Assembly: GCA_009783775.1 (NCBI GenBank)
Contig: WRCT01000094.1
Coordinates: 1 to 6,923, forward strand
DNA: 6,923 nucleotides
Source of the DNA: Clostridiales bacterium
GTDB taxonomy: Bacteria; Bacillota; Clostridia; Christensenellales; CAG-138
Direction of reading: 5' to 3'
Shown: piece by piece, positions 4,114 to 6,923 of the stretch
Layout: each line of letters opens with the position of its first letter
Numbering within the stretch: position 1 is the stretch's first letter
Notes under the pieces: generated by a model
Database searches by the model: none
What the model was told of the DNA's origin: nothing
The model's input: the letters and a program-made list of their open reading frames with translations, nothing else
Translations under genes and position numbers: made by a program

Positions 4114-6039
4114 CTACTTTTTCCTCGCAACCTGCATCACCGTCTCGGGGTCCTGACCGTCGGCGATGGCTTTGAACTCCTCGCCCGATATACGTTCGTA
4201 TTTGAGCAGGGCCTGGGCCGTGATATCCAGCGCGTCCGCGTTCTCTTTGAGCAACCGCTCCGCCCGCTCATATTGCTCCGTGACGATCCTGCGGATCTCC
4301 TGATCGACCAGGGCCGCGACCTGCTCGGAGTAGTTCTTGCTGTGCCCCCAGTCCTTGGCGATGAACACCTCGGTATCGTTGCCCAAAAACACGGGCCCGA
4401 TCTCGTCGGACATACCGTAGTGCTCGACCATCTGACGCGCCATTTCGGTGCATTGTTTCAGGTCCGACACCGCGCCCGTGGAGATGTCGCCCAGCTTGAG
4501 TTTCTCCGCCACGCGCCCCGCCAGGCCCGAGCAGATCCGGTCCAGCATACGGTTTTGCGTGACATACATCCAATCGTCCCCGGGCAGGTACATGGCAAAA
4601 CCCTTCGCCTTACCGCGCGCGACGATCGACACCTCGTGCAACGGATCGCTCTTTTCCAGCTTGATCGCGACCAGCGCGTGACCCGCCTCGTGATACGCGG
4701 TGCAGCGCCTGTCTTCCTCGGTGACGACGCGGCTGCGTTTCTCCGGCCCCAGCTGCACGCGGGTGGCCGCCTCCTCCATGTCCGCCATAGAGATCGCGCT
4801 CCGCTTGCCGCGCGCGGCCAGAATCGCGGCCTCGTTTAATAGATTCTCCAGGTCCGCGCCCGTAAAGTAACCGGTGCGCTTTGCCACGACGGACAGATCA
4901 ATGTCCGGCCCGAGTTTCTTGTTCTTCGCGTGGACCTTTAAGATCTCCTCGCGCCCGCGCACATCGGGATAGTTCACGGTGACCTGCCTGTCAAACCGCC
5001 CGGGACGCAGCAGTGCGGGGTCCAGTATATCGGAGCGGTTGGTCGCCGCCAGCACGATGATGCCCTGGTTGGGCTCGAACCCGTCCATCTCGACCAGCAG
5101 CTGGTTTAAGGTTTGCTCGCGCTCGTCATGGCCGCCGCCCAGGCCCGCGCCGCGCTGACGCCCGACCGCGTCGATCTCGTCGATGAAGACCACGGCAGGC
5201 GCGCTGGCCTTGGCCGTCTGGAACAAGTCGCGCACGCGGCTTGCGCCCACGCCAACGAACATCTCCACAAAGTCCGAACCGGAAATGGAGAAGAACGGCA
5301 CCTTGGCCTCGCCCGCCACCGCTTTGGCGAGCAGGGTCTTGCCCGTGCCCGGCGGGCCCACCAGCAGTACGCCCTTTGGAATCCGCGCGCCCAGCGAATT
5401 GAACCGCTCCGGCTCGCGCATGAATTCCACCAGCTCCTGCAACTCGGCCTTTTCCTCGTCCGCGCCCGCGACGTCGTCAAAGGTCTTGCCCGTGCCGCCC
5501 GGGGTTTGCAGGCGCGCCTTGGACTTGCCGAAGTTCATCATCTGCCGTCCGCCGCCCTGCTGCCGCATCATGACGAACAAAATCATGACGACAATGCCAC
5601 CCAAAAACACATAGGACAGGATCTCCATCAGCAGCGAGTTGTTCGGTGGCTGCACCTGCACAAAGCCGAAGTTCTCGTTAAAATCCGCCGTGGTGATCTC
5701 TTCGATCGGCCGTTCCAGCTTGGCCGCCAGCACGACGCGCATACCCTCGGTAAAGTCGCGCTCGGAAATGACCAGCGTAAAGTCCGCGCCCTTTGGCAGC
5801 TTTGCGGGGTCTTTGGCCTCGTCCTTTTCCTCGTCGCCGCTGCGATACAGACCCGAGAACGAGTTTTCCCCCAAAATGGATTGCACGGCCAGGATCTCGC
5901 CCGCCTCGACTTTTTCCACGAATTGCGCAAAGCTCAGTTTCTCCGGTTTATTGCCTTGCAGCGGGTTGAAAATCACGAAAAACAGCAGTACGGCAATCAC
6001 GAGCCAGAACAAACTGGTTGTCAGTCCTCTTTTTTTCAA
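4114..6039 (-). CDS. ftsH: ATP-dependent zinc metalloprotease FtsH
   Basis: FtsH is a membrane-anchored AAA+ protease that forms hexamers and degrades misfolded membrane proteins and short-lived regulators. All parts are present in 641 residues. The first membrane helix is residues 8-25, an extracytoplasmic domain spans about 30-135, and the second helix is about 137-157. The AAA+ module follows, with Walker A GPPGTGKT (228-235), the pore loop MFVGVG (260-265), Walker B VVFIDEID (283-290) and the second region of homology AATNRSDILDPALLRPGRFDRQ with arginines 345 and 348. The zinc site is HEAGH (450-454) with the third ligand D526 (TGAVSDLKQ). The only fitting start is TTG at 6039, with AGGAGG 8 bases upstream. 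Any start further up is blocked by an in-frame TAG at 6054-6052, which is also the hpt stop. Tight spacing after hpt indicates translational coupling. Length and motifs are normal, so the protein should be active. Confidence 0.98.
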   Translation of the reverse strand: MKKRGLTTSLFWLVIAVLLFFVIFNPLQGNKPEKLSFAQFVEKVEAGEILAVQSILGENSFSGLYRSGDEEKDEAKDPAKLPKGADFTLVISERDFTEGMRVVLAAKLERPIEEITTADFNENFGFVQVQPPNNSLLMEILSYVFLGGIVVMILFVMMRQQGGGRQMMNFGKSKARLQTPGGTGKTFDDVAGADEEKAELQELVEFMREPERFNSLGARIPKGVLLVGPPGTGKTLLAKAVAGEAKVPFFSISGSDFVEMFVGVGASRVRDLFQTAKASAPAVVFIDEIDAVGRQRGAGLGGGHDEREQTLNQLLVEMDGFEPNQGIIVLAATNRSDILDPALLRPGRFDRQVTVNYPDVRGREEILKVHAKNKKLGPDIDLSVVAKRTGYFTGADLENLLNEAAILAARGKRSAISMADMEEAATRVQLGPEKRSRVVTEEDRRCTAYHEAGHALVAIKLEKSDPLHEVSIVARGKAKGFAMYLPGDDWMYVTQNRMLDRICSGLAGRVAEKLKLGDISTGAVSDLKQCTEMARQMVEHYGMSDEIGPVFLGNDTEVFIAKDWGHSKNYSEQVAALVDQEIRRIVTEQYERAERLLKENADALDITAQALLKYERISGEEFKAIADGQDPETVMQVARKK

Positions 6040-6047
6040 AAAACGTT

Positions 6048-6054
6048 CCTCCTA
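6048..6054 (-). promoter_or_regulatory. ftsH ribosome binding site fused to the hpt stop codon
   Basis: On the minus strand TAGGAGG contains both the TAG stop of hpt (6054-6052) and the AGGAGG for ftsH (6053-6048), 8 bases before the TTG start. The arrangement favours reinitiation by ribosomes finishing hpt. Confidence 0.85.
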
Positions 6055-6612
6055 CGATCCCGAGTAGACCTCGGGTTTTAGTACACCAACGTACGGTAAA
6101 TTGCGGTACTCGCCGCAGTAATCCAGGCCATAGCCCACGACAAACTTATTCGGAATGATAAAGCCGCAGTAATCGGGCGTGATCTCGCATTCGCGCCGTT
6201 CCGGCTTGTCCAGCAGGCAGCAGATCCGGAGCGAGGCGGGGTTGCGCGAAGACAGCAGCTGCGTTAAGTAGGTGAGCGTCAGGCCGCTGTCCATGATGTC
6301 CTCCGCGATGATGACGTGCCGGCCCGTGATACTCGTGTCCATGTCCTTGGAAATACGCACGATGCCGCTGGTCTTTTGCGCGTCGCCGTAGCTGGAAATG
6401 CCCATGAAGTCCATCTGCATATGGATCGTCATCGCGCGGGCCAGGTCGGCAAAGAAAATGCACGCGCCCTTTAAGATGCACAGCAGCACCACTTCCTTAC
6501 CCTGATAGTCCCGCGAAATCTGATCCGCCAGCTCCTTCACCCGCTTTTGGATCCGCTCCTCCGTCAGCAGAACCTCCGAGATGTTCTGCGCCATAAACTC
6601 CTTGCCCCACAT
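6052..6612 (-). CDS. hpt: hypoxanthine (guanine) phosphoribosyltransferase
   Basis: This purine-salvage enzyme joins hypoxanthine (and usually guanine) to PRPP, giving IMP or GMP and pyrophosphate, in the cytoplasm. The 186-residue protein is of normal length. The pyrophosphate loop LKG is at 47-49, the flexible-loop SYGD at 74-77, and the PRPP-binding signature VIIAEDIMDSGLTL at 100-113 with acidic residues E104 and D105. The purine-binding end is KFVVGYGLDY (156-165) followed by YRNLP. I keep the ATG at 6612 because AAAGGAG lies 9 bases upstream. A second in-frame ATG at 6594 (MAQNISEVLL) has GGAG only 3 bases away, which is too close, although an alternative start there would cost no conserved residue. 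It sits between tilS and ftsH exactly as in many Firmicutes, with a 6-base gap after tilS. Preference for hypoxanthine over guanine is not readable here. Confidence 0.96.
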   Translation of the reverse strand: MWGKEFMAQNISEVLLTEERIQKRVKELADQISRDYQGKEVVLLCILKGACIFFADLARAMTIHMQMDFMGISSYGDAQKTSGIVRISKDMDTSITGRHVIIAEDIMDSGLTLTYLTQLLSSRNPASLRICCLLDKPERRECEITPDYCGFIIPNKFVVGYGLDYCGEYRNLPYVGVLKPEVYSGS

Positions 6613-6618
6613 TGCCCT

Positions 6619-6625
6619 TTACTCC
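6619..6625 (-). promoter_or_regulatory. hpt ribosome binding site overlapping the tilS stop codon
   Basis: The last two sense codons of tilS, AAG GAG, followed by its TAA, form the AAAGGAG-type ribosome site of hpt 9 bases before its ATG. As at the hpt-ftsH junction, the site couples the two genes. Confidence 0.75.
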
Positions 6626-6923
6626 TTTATATACTTAATGTGTAGTATCTCCCGCGTCTCATCCGTAATCCGCGCGCGCTCGTCTATCGTGTGGCCCGTG
6701 ACAAAGACGATGCCGCGCTCGTCGCAGACAAGGGGATTGATCCGTTCAAAACGCCCGACCTTCCGGTCCGTGAAATAATCCGAAAGCAGTTTGCTCCCGT
6801 GCAGGCCGAGCGGCGAAAACCGATCGCCCGGTCTCGGGTTTCGGACACGAAGTCGTCCTGCCAGCTTGCCCGCGTTCACATAGGCGTTGTTCGTATCCGC
6901 CGGCAGCGCCGCGGCGGCGGCCG
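6619..6923 (-). CDS. tilS: tRNA(Ile)-lysidine synthetase, C-terminal part (cut by the window edge)
   Basis: TilS uses ATP and lysine to convert cytidine-34 of the CAU-anticodon isoleucine tRNA to lysidine, so that it reads AUA and not AUG. Only the last 100 codons are in the window. The frame is open to the right edge (first full codon at 6921), so the apparent GTG at 6879 is an internal valine. The visible part is the TilS C-terminal domain that binds the tRNA acceptor stem: GRLRVRNPRPGDRFSPLG, then GSKLLSDYFTDRKV, then a PLVCDERG strand and the GHTIDERARI ending. The catalytic PP-loop domain lies outside. An alanine-rich stretch at the cut edge is probably a linker. The gene leads the tilS-hpt-ftsH operon, an order conserved across Firmicutes. 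Confidence 0.93.
   Translation of the reverse strand, partial: AAAAALPADTNNAYVNAGKLAGRLRVRNPRPGDRFSPLGLHGSKLLSDYFTDRKVGRFERINPLVCDERGIVFVTGHTIDERARITDETREILHIKYIKE

Noticed and set aside
3358..4839. Plus-strand open frame of 493 codons across the DUF4870 gene, the palindromic repeat and the end of ftsH
   Set aside because: It runs antisense to two well-supported genes, has a low-complexity Arg/His/Asp-rich product and no ribosome site. Long antisense frames are expected in GC-rich DNA.
5113..6081. Plus-strand open frame of 322 codons antisense to ftsH
   Set aside because: It is the mirror of the AAA+ coding sequence and yields no recognisable domain. FtsH motifs on the other strand are complete.
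6146..6481. Minus-strand 111-codon frame inside hpt
   Set aside because: It is an out-of-frame shadow of hpt, and the phosphoribosyltransferase motifs lie in the other frame.

Overview
The window joins two unlike stretches of a Gram-positive, Clostridia-type chromosome. From about 2560 to the right edge it is GC-rich (a hand count of the line at 5101 gives 43 G/C in 60) and carries housekeeping genes on the minus strand. From about 480 to 2460 it is AT-rich (19 G/C in 60 at line 1741) and holds small unrecognised genes, gene fragments and an insertion-sequence remnant. The gene order tilS-hpt-ftsH is typical of Firmicutes. With the GC-rich codon use, strong AGGAGG ribosome sites and a TTG start, it suggests a high-GC gut clostridium (Oscillospirales-like). 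The taxon is inference.

Right half (minus strand, read right to left): the 3' end of tilS (tRNA-Ile lysidine synthetase, cut by the window edge), hpt (hypoxanthine phosphoribosyltransferase) and ftsH (membrane AAA+ zinc protease) form one tightly packed operon. The ribosome sites of hpt and ftsH overlap the stop codon of the gene before. A 128-bp nearly palindromic repeat (3961-4088) follows ftsH. A second two-gene unit with its own promoter (3888-3915) encodes a DUF4870/Tic20-like membrane protein and a PHP-domain phosphoesterase. It ends in a compact element at 2459-2565 made of four 7-bp repeats, two perfect hairpins and a bidirectional terminator.

Left half: an XRE-type repressor (2128-2415, plus) diverges from two small unrecognised genes (2003-1536 and 1517-1182, minus). 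This layout is common for self-regulated accessory modules. Downstream lies a scrapyard: an out-of-frame acidic protein tail with two tandem terminators, a fragment of an IS1595-family transposase cut at both ends, and a C-terminal fragment resembling the variable end of a polymorphic toxin. This fragment runs antisense into the 3' end of a hypothetical, probably mobile-element gene at 1-474.

No RNA gene, CRISPR array or intact transposon was seen. The best candidates for something undescribed are the XRE-controlled two-gene module and the structured repeat elements. I see no evidence strong enough to claim a new system.
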